Assembly: GCA_003550305.1 (NCBI GenBank)
Contig: QKYT01000414.1
Location: forward strand, 1 to 38,530
Direction of reading: 5' to 3'
Source: Glomus cerebriforme
Lineage: Eukaryota; Glomeromycota; Glomeromycetes; Glomerales; Glomeraceae
DNA length: 38,530 nucleotides
A program made the translations under genes and the position numbers. Below, in pieces: positions 9,684 to 20,558 of this stretch (position 1 is the stretch's first letter; every line of letters begins with the position of its first letter). A model generated the notes under the pieces. It searched no databases and was not told the origin of the DNA. It saw only the letters and a program-made list of their open reading frames with translations.

Positions 9684-10806
9684 AAAGATGAGTAGGAACG
9701 TTAAGGAAATGGAGCGTTTTTATATATAATAAGAAATATCACGATGATATTTTAGGACATAAAGATAGGTTTGAAAAAAAGCCAGGTTTTTATATAACTT
9801 ACAGTTGAATACAATCAACTTCATGCGCGCATAGTATTGGTGGCTTTCTATCTCGTGTAGCATAAAAATTATTTTTTAAAGGATATTTTTGGGAACAAAA
9901 AAATTAAAAAGTTTACCAGGTAAAAATTACTTTGTTTTACACAAGTTTATATAAATTAAATATTTTAATATTTTAATTAAATGATGAATATGTATTCATA
10001 TGATGTATAAAAGGGTGCGCGTTTATAGTAGATCAACTTTACCTTCTTACTTTGTTGACTCATTTTCTGTTGCATGTCTTTACTAAGAAAAGTTAAACCT
10101 TGATTCTATAATTTTTCCATGGAATCATAACATAAAAAATATATATATATATATTTATACTGATATATATATTTATTTATTTAAATATATTCTTTTCTAA
10201 CAAAAGATGTTTCACAAATCATCTCGATTCATTAACGGATTTCCTGGAACCTATTCATATTCATTCTACTCATTCTTATTTTCCATTTAAAGAATCCATT
10301 GTAACGGCTTCTAAAATAACTTTTTTCCGAAGTTTCCGAGATTTTTAGAGAAATCATCTTAAAAAATATTTTCGTCTGTTATACGTTATTAGGAAAAAAT
10401 CAACGTTACGCATCATCCGAGCGTCGAATAATGATCACATAAGCCAAACTCAAAGTGTCAAATAAGACAAAACTTTTTGATACCAAGAACAATGTAATCT
10501 AAAACCAAAAAAATAGAAATAAAAAAAAAATTTTTATGATTCAAATTAACATATATGTATTCATTTATTATTATTATATTAATATATATATATAAAGATC
10601 AAGTTTCATTGTAAAACATCTTTTTCCGTTAATTGAAATGATTCATTCATTTTATGTACAGCTGTACAGCTAACCGAATATCGGATCAAATATTCATACT
10701 TTATATTTTTATTTTCGATTGTGTCGCACAAATTGTGACGTGTACAACATCTTAAACAACGTCTTAAACAACAGCCTTAACATATTTGGAAGAATAATTC
10801 ATATGA
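9684..10806. other. Upstream region without a gene
   Basis: AT-rich DNA upstream of the minus-strand HMG gene, with TA microsatellites near 10139-10175 and 10580-10595. No frame or RNA gene was recognised. Confidence 0.5.
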
Positions 10807-10927
10807 TCATTTGATGCCACATATATACCACGGGGACATTTATCTTGGTCGGATTTGTCGGTTTAAATAATGGAAAAGAAATAAGAAATTCAATATTATA
10901 TCTTGGCTTAAAAGTGGCATCAAATGA
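10807..10927. repeat. 121-bp segment with 14-bp terminal inverted repeats
   Basis: TCATTTGATGCCAC (10807-10820) and its exact reverse complement GTGGCATCAAATGA (10914-10927) flank 93 bases. Nothing inside codes. The layout fits a tiny MITE-like element or a paired regulatory site. No target-site duplication was evident by eye. Confidence 0.65.
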
Positions 10928-11230
10928 CTTTTTTTTTTTTTGAATTCGATATTCTTATTTAATGTCGAAACATAAGTTTATGACTGCAAGAATCCTCTAT
11001 CTTTTCTTTTAACAATTGTTCAGTAGTAAATCCCTCCCATAATTAGGCATTCATTTAATTCGAAGTCGGATTCTGAAACAAACAGGTGATCACCACGCCA
11101 ACTTAAAAATAAAAAAGAAAAGAAAATAAGTATTTATTTCTTAAATTAATATATTTTAATTTTAACTAACGGAAAAAATAACGTAAAAGTTTAATAATTA
11201 TTATTCGCCGATTTTTTTTTTTTTGATTTT

Positions 11231-11822
11231 NNNNNNNNNNNNNNNNNNNNNNNNNNNNNNNNNNNNNNNNNNNNNNNNNNNNNNNNNNNNNNNNNNNNNN
11301 NNNNNNNNNNNNNNNNNNNNNNNNNNNNNNNNNNNNNNNNNNNNNNNNNNNNNNNNNNNNNNNNNNNNNNNNNNNNNNNNNNNNNNNNNNNNNNNNNNNN
11401 NNNNNNNNNNNNNNNNNNNNNNNNNNNNNNNNNNNNNNNNNNNNNNNNNNNNNNNNNNNNNNNNNNNNNNNNNNNNNNNNNNNNNNNNNNNNNNNNNNNN
11501 NNNNNNNNNNNNNNNNNNNNNNNNNNNNNNNNNNNNNNNNNNNNNNNNNNNNNNNNNNNNNNNNNNNNNNNNNNNNNNNNNNNNNNNNNNNNNNNNNNNN
11601 NNNNNNNNNNNNNNNNNNNNNNNNNNNNNNNNNNNNNNNNNNNNNNNNNNNNNNNNNNNNNNNNNNNNNNNNNNNNNNNNNNNNNNNNNNNNNNNNNNNN
11701 NNNNNNNNNNNNNNNNNNNNNNNNNNNNNNNNNNNNNNNNNNNNNNNNNNNNNNNNNNNNNNNNNNNNNNNNNNNNNNNNNNNNNNNNNNNNNNNNNNNN
11801 NNNNNNNNNNNNNNNNNNNNNN
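11231..11822. other. Assembly gap (592 N)
   Basis: A run of N only. The length may be estimated rather than real. Any frame across it is an artefact. Confidence 0.99.
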
Positions 11823-14272
11823 CAAATTTTTTTAACATATATTAAGTTAAATTTAATTTAGACCTAAAACCCCAATTTACTTACAAAATGATTGGCACGG
11901 TTAATTTTAAAATTAATATCCCAAATAGTAATATATACATATATTTTTTAAACATTGAAAAAAAAAAAAAAAAAAAAAAAAAAAAGATATAAATAAAATA
12001 AATTTTTAAAAATTTCCAAAATAAAATAAAATTTAATATTAATAAATTTTAAATATATAATAATATTATTTTAAGTACATAAAATATCATAAACCTGTTT
12101 ATTTTAATCCCTTGTTTTTCATTTTTAGTATATTGGCGAAAATGAAATCTCGAGTTTTGGATTCATAAATATATATTCGGCATCAAAACTACCTGATTTG
12201 ATTATAATAAAAAATTGGTTAAAATGTCGTAAATTTGTATAATTACTGACGCGATTTAACCTTTTTACTTTATCATACTTTATGATACATGAATGATATT
12301 TACAATTTAGAATGTTATCATAAGACGCGAAGTATAGTATAACTTTAAGAATGAGTTTAAATTTATGTACTTAAAGTCCACAGAAACATTCTATTTTTGT
12401 TTTTTTTTTGTCATACTATAATATGTACTAACACATAACATTAATATATTATATATGATTCTAAATAAAGTCATATTTGAAAGAAAATCAGTTGAATTTA
12501 TTTATTTATATATGGCTTTTCTTATCAATATTAAATATCGTTTCTGATCAAAATAGATGAAACAATAGAAGTCCATTCGATTACTTTTTTAAACCTTTGA
12601 TTAAGCAAGTTTACTGTTACAACATATTAAAAAATCATGAAAATGTTCAAATTCACGTATTAAATCAAGTATTTTACATTTTAAAGTTTATTATATAACG
12701 GAGAAGAATACCGATGTTTATACGCCAAAATACATATTTTTAAGAATTATTATTTTTTTTTTGAAAGAAAATCATATGTTATTAAATGTATCAAATACTC
12801 TATATCAAGCAATTTAAATATTTTTAATATTTTATATTTTTAAACAACGAAAAAAATTTTTTTTTTTTTTTTTTTTTTTGGTTCTATCATAGGATCTTAT
12901 TTGTAATTAAAAGCATAATAACGCCGACATATTTTATAAAAATCCATTTTTTTTCCACATGTAAAAAATATGATCCAAAAAAAGTCTAAAGTACATCAAA
13001 TCTATCCGCAGTTAAGACAACATCTTTTTATGAGTTTAAGTAATATTTTCGCTTTTTCATAGTTACCAAATTAGTACATGTTTGTGTAATTATGCAAATT
13101 TTTATATCACATATCACAGTCACAAAATAAGTTTCTTTCAGAATAGAATATTCTTTTTCTGCACATGCTGGTTACTCAAAGTATTAAATTCGTTAGCGGC
13201 AAATGATTGGAATTTTCTATTTATTCTAAATTGGTATTGTAAAAAAGCATGCGTTTTAAAATCAACAGGGAGAAAGGTTGTAAGGATTTTTTTTTTCATG
13301 TTTGATTTACAATGAAAATTATAATAGTACATCAAATAATTAATTGTAAAAAAAAAAAAAAAAAATGAGAAAGAGAAAAAGTTATGATTTGCTGACACAT
13401 ATTCTTGGCGCATATATAACTTTCACAAAATATGTTAAATAACAACAAATGCATGTAACAAACCATAATGAAACTAGGCGTAAATTGTAAATTTTGGAAT
13501 TTCTTTTTAATATCTGTTACCGGGATTATTTTTCGAAAGATTTCCTAATAAGAAAAAAACAAACAAATAGAATTTCTCGTTCGATGAAAGTTAACTTTAA
13601 AAAAATTTTAATATTAAATAAATATGAATAAAAAAAAAAAAAATTCAACCCCCTTTTATTAATCAATAAATCATTAATATATATAATAAATAAATATATG
13701 GATATATGCTATAAATAAATAGCGTGGAAATATGCGCAGTAAATCATTTTAAAATCATAAGGTTCAGTCAGGATCGTGTGAAAATTATTTTTTGTGCATT
13801 TAATGTTTATCAACATTATCATCTTAAAAGAGAAAGGTTCGAGAAGATTAACACAAATCAAGTTAATGTGGTCTGTTTAGAATATCTTCCATGGATTCCA
13901 GAAAGAATGTTTAAAAGACTTGAATACTTCTGTTATTAAATATATGATTACATAAATAGTAAATTTACAATGAAATTTAAAACCCGAGAAAAGCAGCTGG
14001 AAGTTGGTTCGACTTATCACGGAGTTGTGATTCCTACGTCGATCAAATAATATACAAATACTTCCACCTTTTCCAATAAGAATTTGTGATTAACATTTAA
14101 TTGTGACATTTCCTAAAATAATTGTTTTTTTTCAAAATGTAACATTACACAAAGAATTACCATCACCACATTTCAGAAAATATATTGTTTATTTTAATTA
14201 AAAATTATAAATACAGAGAGAATTTCAAACATTTCAAACTCATTCCGACAATAAATCAAAAATCCAGAAAAA
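11823..14272. other. Intergenic stretch without a supported gene
   Basis: AT-rich DNA with an A-run of about 27 (11959-11985) and T-runs near 12857-12879. The last part is the upstream region of the HMG gene at 14348. A 71-codon frame at 13724-13939 begins with GTG; its end (PWIPERMFKRLEY) faintly recalls the lead-in to fungal protein-kinase domains, but no glycine loop follows. Confidence 0.5.
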
Positions 14273-14280
14273 TATAAATA
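14273..14280 (+). promoter_or_regulatory. TATA-like box of the 14348-15148 HMG gene
   Basis: TATAAATA, 68-75 bases upstream of the ATG, in the same relative place as TATA-like boxes of two other HMG genes in the window. Confidence 0.4.
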
Positions 14281-14347
14281 AAGAGCAAAAAATAAAAAAC
14301 AATTTTTTTTTATAACCAATTTTATCTTAGAAAAAAACAGATAAATT

Positions 14348-15148
14348 ATGTATCAACCTCAACCTCAATTGGAATTTTCTGGAATCTATGTTTCTCCTGT
14401 TGATACTTCTCTTCTTTCACCATTTGAAAATTCTCTTCTTTTAACTCCGCCGTCTCCAACAGGCAGTATTAGTAGTTTTAGTAGTGGTGAATCAAGTCCT
14501 AGTAGTGATTGTGAAGATTTTACTATACCGATGGATCAAGTAAATACGGTTAAAAAACTTTTGAGGATGTTTCCTTCTCCTATGTCTGCTGAACAATTTA
14601 TCGCAAAAAATCCTTTTCAAACTGTAAATGGTCATATTAAGAGACCATCAAATAATTTCATCATTTTCCGTAAAATTGCACACGACCAAAAGAACCAAAC
14701 ATCAGCTTTATCTGCATATAATGAAAGAGATTTTTCTAAAATTATTGGAAGAATTTGGAAAAATCTTAATAATGAAGAAAAATCGATTTATGAGAAATTA
14801 GGTAAAGAAGTCGCTGAAATGCACAAAAGTTTACACCCTGAGTACAAATATCAACCTAAAAGGGATAAAGCCGCATGGAAGCATTTTAATCCGGAAGCCA
14901 ACAATTCTAATCAAAAGCAAAAGAGAAAAAATAATAAAATTAAACAACAAAAACATCAAGAAACAACATATGATGTCCCTAAAATTAATATAGATATTCC
15001 AAATGTTCCCGCTCAGAATATAGATTATAGTTTACCTTCATCAATTTCTTATGATATGTTATATCTTAATAATCTTAATAATCTTCAATTTAATTTATTT
15101 AACGAAGAACCCGTGGATTGGAATCAATGGAACATGAATAATATTTAA
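14348..15148 (+). CDS. HMG-box (MATA_HMG-type) transcription factor
   Basis: Intronless frame of 266 aa from ATG at 14348. Residues 1-60 are rich in Ser, Pro and acidic residues (SPFENSLLLTPPSPTGS, then a Ser run), which looks like a phosphorylatable regulatory region. The HMG box lies at about 97-172: IKRPSNNFIIFRK, then ERDFSKIIGRIW with Trp137, a third helix ending in EMHKSLHPEYKYQPKRDK. The HPEYKY-PKR close is characteristic of MATA_HMG domains. A Lys/Asn/Gln-rich basic stretch (about 185-207) may be a nuclear localisation signal. The C-terminus is Asn/Leu-rich and acidic. Expected to act in the nucleus as a DNA-binding regulator; targets unknown. Of the four HMG proteins here this one has the most canonical box. 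It could be mating-related or a recruited general regulator. Confidence 0.9.
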   Translation: MYQPQPQLEFSGIYVSPVDTSLLSPFENSLLLTPPSPTGSISSFSSGESSPSSDCEDFTIPMDQVNTVKKLLRMFPSPMSAEQFIAKNPFQTVNGHIKRPSNNFIIFRKIAHDQKNQTSALSAYNERDFSKIIGRIWKNLNNEEKSIYEKLGKEVAEMHKSLHPEYKYQPKRDKAAWKHFNPEANNSNQKQKRKNNKIKQQKHQETTYDVPKINIDIPNVPAQNIDYSLPSSISYDMLYLNNLNNLQFNLFNEEPVDWNQWNMNNI

Positions 15149-15449
15149 TTATTATTAAATATTAAATTTTCATGGCATAATCTGATTAAATTGGCATAAA
15201 TCCATTCAAATTGAACAATTTTTTTTTTCGAATACACAATATAGATAAGTTTTTTTTTTTTGGCAAAATCAATAGAATATTATAACACCGTTTAGACAAT
15301 TCAAATTAATGAACAATTTCAATTACGATTATTTATCATTAACACAATTTATCATATTTATCTCTATATCATATTTTTTTATTTGTATATTTTAAATCTC
15401 TTTTTTATCTTTGTAGATTTTTCTAACTTTGTTAAATACTATCTTCTCT

Positions 15450-15479
15450 TATATATATATGTATATATATATATATATG
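15450..15479. repeat. TA microsatellite
   Basis: Alternating TATA broken by one GTA, about 30 bp, in the 3' flank of the HMG-box gene. Confidence 0.85.
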
Positions 15480-16815
15480 ATCATGTAAATTCATTCTCTT
15501 ATAAGATTATCATTTAGGTGGATATTTTTTTTCAATAAATCCATAATCTTTATTTTATAAATGTTAAGAATTTTATCAATTTCCCTCAGCGAGAAAAGAA
15601 ATAATAGTAATAGCCTAAATTTGATTAAATTAAAAATAACAATAACCTGATGTTTAAAAAAAAAATTATGATTTCATATTATTAAAATGATCTAACGCTT
15701 TTTTTACATGAAGTATCCACATTTGTCCGACTGCGCAGAAAAAAATTTTTTTTTTCATTTGGTAAATCATTCATGGGCTGAGACAGAAAGAATCAAAAGA
15801 AATGACGATCATTTCTCGAATTCTTTTTATGAATGAACTTTTTTTATATAAAACCAAAAAAAGAAATATTTTATAATTTATACGGTTGTTAAATTCCGTT
15901 ATTTATTTATTATTTATTTTTAATTTAAAAGCCCCTTGTCGCAGTAATGCCGCAGCACCAAATCAACCGAAATACCGAATATTTATGTTATTCTAAAATG
16001 TGTCTTTTTTTTTTTTTAAGTTAAAGTAAATGATTTTATATTTTATATGAATTATCGACCAAATAAATTATTGGATTATATGCCAAAAAGGTTTTTATTT
16101 ACGAAAATTATTACTTAAATTAGGAAATCAATTACTGAAGTATTAAATTTTATTTGATGTGATCGATAATATATTTAGCTGGTATTACGAATACTTAAAA
16201 AAAAAATTAAAATTGCGTATACAAGATCATTTAGTGTCAGCCCGCATCGATATTTTTTTTTCATGCTTCCTTATTAGGCAGTCTAATATAATTAATTATC
16301 CCACCATTGACAATTAATCTATCTGATTTTCTTTAGGCTGAGGCGCTGAGCCGGCTTGGATCTTTTAATTAAGTCTAAAATCTTTTTAAATAGATGTCCA
16401 ATTATTGGGCTAACTAGTTACAAATTTAAAGAATTCAAAAGATATCAAATACAAATGAACAAACTTATTTTGGGCTAGTAAACTCAATTTAAATGAAAGA
16501 TAGTAATGATTGGATTAAATGAAAACAATTAAACCAGAAATTTTAGTTTTCTCGAATTTCTTTCATTGAAAGTTGAATTTTATATCTTTTATTGTTTAAA
16601 ATTATTGAAGAGGAAGTAGATAGAATTATCAGATTTGTAAAATAAACATATCGACGGATTTTTAATCTTTTTCACACGGAGTGAAATTGTCATGGAAACC
16701 ACGTGATGTTTTCATCACTTGGTCGCCCCACTTTTAAAAAATCTATTCGTCACACAATATCTGTATGTACAATGTACATGACGTAACGGATTTTGAATAA
16801 AAATAGCCGCAGGTG

Positions 16816-16833
16816 AACTCTTTCAAAAGAGTT
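16816..16833. repeat. Short hairpin
   Basis: AACTCTT, a TCAA loop, AAGAGTT: a 7-bp perfect stem. No function can be assigned. Confidence 0.5.
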
Positions 16834-17526
16834 GCTTTATTTATTCCCTCCGATTGTTAGTTTTATTTTGATGACCGAAAACATCAATAAATGGGTTTTA
16901 ACAATCGCTATTCATATTAGCTTTTTCTATTGCAGATTTGGAACAAAGGTGAAAGAATGAGAAATAAAGAAGAAAAAAAAATGTATTGTCACTAGGTTTG
17001 AAAGAGAACGCCAGCAAGAGTAAGCTAGCTAGTTTTTTTTTTATGTTAAATTAATAATTTTTATTTAATGTTAAATTCATCTCTCTGAATATCAACGTAA
17101 TAAATAATTATTATCACTCTAATAAATAAATAAATTTATTTTACTTCAATAATATTACGTAAACTTAATTAAGGAATCGATGGAAGGGCTCCACACTCAC
17201 CCAATCCTGCAGCATCCCCTGGCATCCCTCTTACAAGTTGCTTCAGGAGATGCTTCTATTTCCCACGCTTCTTAGATTATTATGCAATTGATCTTCACCA
17301 TTAAAAAAAGACCGCATCTAACAATGAATGTGGACAAAAAAATTCATTAAAATTTTTTTTTTGTCCCCATTATTGCTTATTAAATTTATATGCGTGTATG
17401 ATATGATAATTTAATCAGGTATGCGTGATGGGCGTCAAAGCACGCACTCAGGCATGAAATTCAATTCCCAGATGAAGCAGTCTTTTTTAAAAAAGGACTA
17501 GAGAAAGGTGCATAGCTTCCATTCCT

Positions 17527-17644
17527 TTATGTGGATAAACAAATGGGAGATTTTAATTTTGATGATGATTGTTGTTGTGGTTGATTTGCTTGAGGTCGTT
17601 GCGGCTGTAAATTGTTATTATGGTTGTTTCGCTTGGTAAGATAG
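17527..17644 (-). other. Possible Gln/Asn-rich coding exon
   Basis: On the minus strand a frame reads YLTKRNNHNNN and LQPQRPQANQPQQQSSSKLK before a stop at 17527-17529. It starts just after a plausible TTACAG acceptor (17645-17650). The bias to Gln, Asn, Pro and Ser resembles low-complexity tails of fungal regulators. I could not join it to an upstream exon with certainty. A neighbouring open stretch lies at about 17690-17843 on the same strand. It may be the last exon of an unrecognised gene or a relic. Confidence 0.25.
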
Positions 17645-17689
17645 CTGTAATTAATAAAATTGTAATCTGTGCAAATTTAGTTAAATTGT

Positions 17690-19007
17690 TCATATATTTT
17701 ACACCAGAAAAAACCTGGAGTAACAAATAACTTCATATTTTGATTAATATAATGAGTCACATAAGTAGTATAATAAAAGTTTAAGTTACAAGAATATATT
17801 TGTGTCATTTTTCCGATGGCCTCATATCGTTCAGAAGTCTGATTTTATTTCGATAACACAGTAGAAAAAGAAATGGCGACTGATTTTAGATGATTGATTG
17901 ATATTTATTTGATTGAGTCAAATTAAATGATTAATTTACTTACATGCAAATACAATTGTATAACCGTAACCCTAATACTTGATGTCACACCCAACCAAAT
18001 TTTCTATATTTATCAGATTTGATGAGAAAATTTTCAACAATTATACTCAAGCTTTGCCTTCTCATATTCTGAATCGAAAATAAAATAGCCGTAAAATCCT
18101 ATTGGGCTTAAAGCAAAAAAAAAAGTCAATCCCAACCTAAAAGAAAGTTCATGATAAAATATAAACATGAAACAAATTACTCCATCTACATTACTACAAG
18201 ATAAAAATTAAAGTTACATACCAGTTACTTAAAAAAAGTCAATGAGTTGGCGAATTTTGATGAACCTTTTCTATACTAGGAAAGCGAACTGGTTTTAATG
18301 TTATGGGAAGCGATAATTTTGCTATCTCAATTGTGAGAAAAAATTACTGTATGTACCGGCACATATATTGAATTAAATGATTTCGAGGCTCCTATTCATC
18401 CAGTTCTCAGAAGATGAATATATAGGATATGCAGTTATAAAGGAAAGAAGTAATCGTTCGTGACTTGTTGATAGTCAACTTGTAAAGGTAATTATCCTTT
18501 TTATATATTAATCAAATGACATGATCTTACCCAAAAAAAAATGAAAAGTTGGGACAGATTCTATAATAACAGATAAACAATGTGTTTTGAGTTTCAATTT
18601 CTACATTTATTCTACCTTTTTAGGCGTGGCTGAAAATGCTACGCCGTCGATCTCGTGCTTGGATCCTCCAAATTTTTCTCTAGCCATCAGAAAATGCTAA
18701 TATAAAACAGAAATATCTCATGTGAATAATTTTGTGTTTCTATAATAAAACCAAGTTAACTGATGGTTAATTTTAACTCCAGTCGAATTTTATTTTAGCG
18801 CCGGCCCGGATTCTAACTATTTTGAAATTTCAGCCGCATGATATTACATCACCATACTCTTTTAAAAGCTATTTTTGGTTCGTATTTTATGCATAATTTC
18901 ACACAGCTGCCACGTTTCGATTCACAGACGTGGTACAAATTTTCGAAATACATTTATTATATGGGAAAATATTCGTTTTTTAAATTTAAAATAATATTTT
19001 ATCAAAT
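17690..19007. other. Stretch without a supported gene
   Basis: Contains a few short coding-like minus-strand frames (about 17690-17843 and 18240-18330), a GC-rich hairpin (18623-18645) and the upstream region of the C2 gene. None of the frames could be assembled into a convincing gene. Confidence 0.4.
18623..18645. repeat. GC-rich hairpin, 8-bp stem
   Basis: GGCGTGGC, loop TGAAAAT, GCTACGCC pair over 8 bp with one G-T pair. It lies about 370 bases upstream of the C2 gene start. It may belong to a dispersed repeat; function unknown. Confidence 0.5.
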
Positions 19008-20558
19008 ATGCCTTATGGTCAATTAGAAGTAACTGTTGGTAAAGAAACATTTACATTATTTCTTATTTATTTTTGAACCTATTTATTGATAATTTTTCTT
19101 TTTTTATGTTGGTTCGAAATAAAGTTGAAGGTAGAAAACTTAAAGAAACAGATTTTTTTGGTACGTAACACTTTTATCCTTTCTTCGTCGAATAAAATCT
19201 TTGCAAAGAACTTATTAAATAATAATATTATAGATAAAGCGGACCCCTACGTTAGATTATCTTTGGACAAACAGAATAAGCAAAAAACTCGTGCTATTGA
19301 TGATGCTGGAAGTGAAGCGACTTGGAACGAAAAATTCGTATTGTATGTTATTAGATGTATCATTTTGTTGAGACCTATATTGATCTATTATATATTTCAA
19401 ATATTTTTAATTTATTCCCTTATCTTTGTAATATTTTATTTATTAAATTGACGTTTTAGCGATGTTGTAGAAGGTCGAAATGAACTTTTCATTGAGGTAT
19501 TTGATGAAGATGTTGGTAGTGATGATTTAATAGGTAAATTATTTAAATTTTTTTTTTCATTCATGATTTTTTTTTCTAATTGTTTTCCTTTAATATAGGA
19601 GGAACTACTGTACCTTTATCTCAAGTTTTTCAACAAGGATATGTTGATCAGTGGATTCATATTACACGTCCTAGTGGAAAGCCTGCTGGAGAAATTCATT
19701 TATTAATGAAATTTAACAATCTAGTAAGAAAATTTCTTAAATTAAAATTATATATTATATATATATATTTTTTCTAAATAATTATGGACTATTATAAGGG
19801 ACCGACATCAGGACCTCCGGGACATACACCATATCCAGTTCCAGATGGACCGGGTTATTTTTCACCTCCAGTTTCTGGTGGTAGCGCTCATCAAGGTTAT
19901 GCAGGAAATCAAATACAACAGGAGGTTTATAGTAATCTAGGTCCTGAAGGTGGAGCACTTCCTTCAGGTTATGGAACTGGAACTCCTCCACCTATTAAAG
20001 CTCCACAATCAACTGGTCCTCCTGCTTATCCAACTTATCCAACCACTGGAGGTGGGTTTCCTGATACATCATCATATGTTGTAAATATGCCAGGTCAATC
20101 GCAGGCATATTATCAACAACCATCATATGGGCCTCCTCCATCCGATTATAGACCGCCTCCTTCCGATTATAGACCGCCTCCTTCCGATTATAGGCCGCCT
20201 CCTTCCGATTATAGACCGCCTCCTTCCGATTATAGGGCTCCTCCTTCCGATTATAAACCTCCTTCATCAGAACAACATCACAAAGGAAAAGAACAAAAAT
20301 CAAGTGGTGATAATGATTGGGTGGTAAATATGTTTTAATATTTTGAATATTTTTCTATTATTCTTTAGAAACAACATTGGAATTAACAATAATAAATTTT
20401 TATAGACAACAGCTGGAATCGCAGTTGCTGCTGCTGCTGGTGCTGGAGCTTTGGGTTTCCTTGGGGGTAAAATTTTTGAAGAAGATAAAGAGAAACATAA
20501 ACATGAGAAACATAAAGAAGAAAAACACAAAGATAAACATAAACATAAGGATTATTAA
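19008..20558 (+). CDS. C2-domain protein with Pro-rich repeat and charged tail (SRC2-like)
   Basis: Seven-exon model, 350 aa: 19008-19038, 19125-19160, 19234-19342, 19460-19533, 19599-19723, 19799-20323, 20406-20558. All introns are GT-AG (65-117 nt) and phases match. Residues 1-125 form a C2 domain. The likely Ca2+ ligands are D20 and D26 (ADPYV) in loop 1 and D74, D76 and D80 (FDEDVGSDD) in loop 3, so it should bind membrane phospholipid in a calcium-dependent way. Residues 126-300 are Gly/Pro/Tyr-rich with PPPSDYR repeats (237-278). Residues 301-322 are a hydrophobic Ala/Gly stretch that may enter a membrane. The end is rich in His, Lys and Glu. The order C2, Pro-rich, Gly/Ala hydrophobic resembles plant SRC2-type proteins. 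The likely place is at or near a membrane; the partner is unknown. The start is chosen because the C2 strand begins at once (MPYGQLEVTV). Intron 5 lacks a typical polypyrimidine-AG end and its acceptor (AAG at 19796-19798) is the least certain. Confidence 0.85.
20132..20257 (+). repeat. 21-bp coding minisatellite (PPPSDYR)n
   Basis: Five PPPSDYR units plus a diverged APPSDYK unit, each 21 nt, in frame within exon 6 of the C2 gene. Near identity of the DNA units points to recent slippage or unequal exchange, so copy number may vary between strains. Confidence 0.9.

Larger units (their letters stand above)
15149..17526. other. Intergenic stretch without a supported gene
   Basis: Holds the 3' flank of the HMG gene, a TA microsatellite (15450-15479) and a 7-bp hairpin (16816-16833). 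Parts near 17180-17280 and 17420-17530 are richer in G+C than average but gave no frame I could support. Confidence 0.45.

Noticed and set aside
11166..11861. Frames of 212-219 codons on both strands
   Set aside because: They consist almost wholly of unknown residues across the N gap.
13138..13413. 91-codon minus frame and its plus-strand partner
   Set aside because: Phe-rich runs from poly-A, no domain, overlapping open frames on both strands.
13724..13939. 71-codon frame with a kinase-like lead-in (PWIPERMFKRLEY)
   Set aside because: Starts at GTG, the resemblance is short, and no glycine-rich loop or later kinase motif follows.
13835..14012. GGTTCGA sequences resembling a tRNA T-loop
   Set aside because: No matching acceptor, D or anticodon stems could be drawn around them.
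19782..20530. Minus-strand frames and an alternative plus frame over the C2 gene
   Set aside because: Shadows of exons 6-7. The heptad repeat keeps several frames open.
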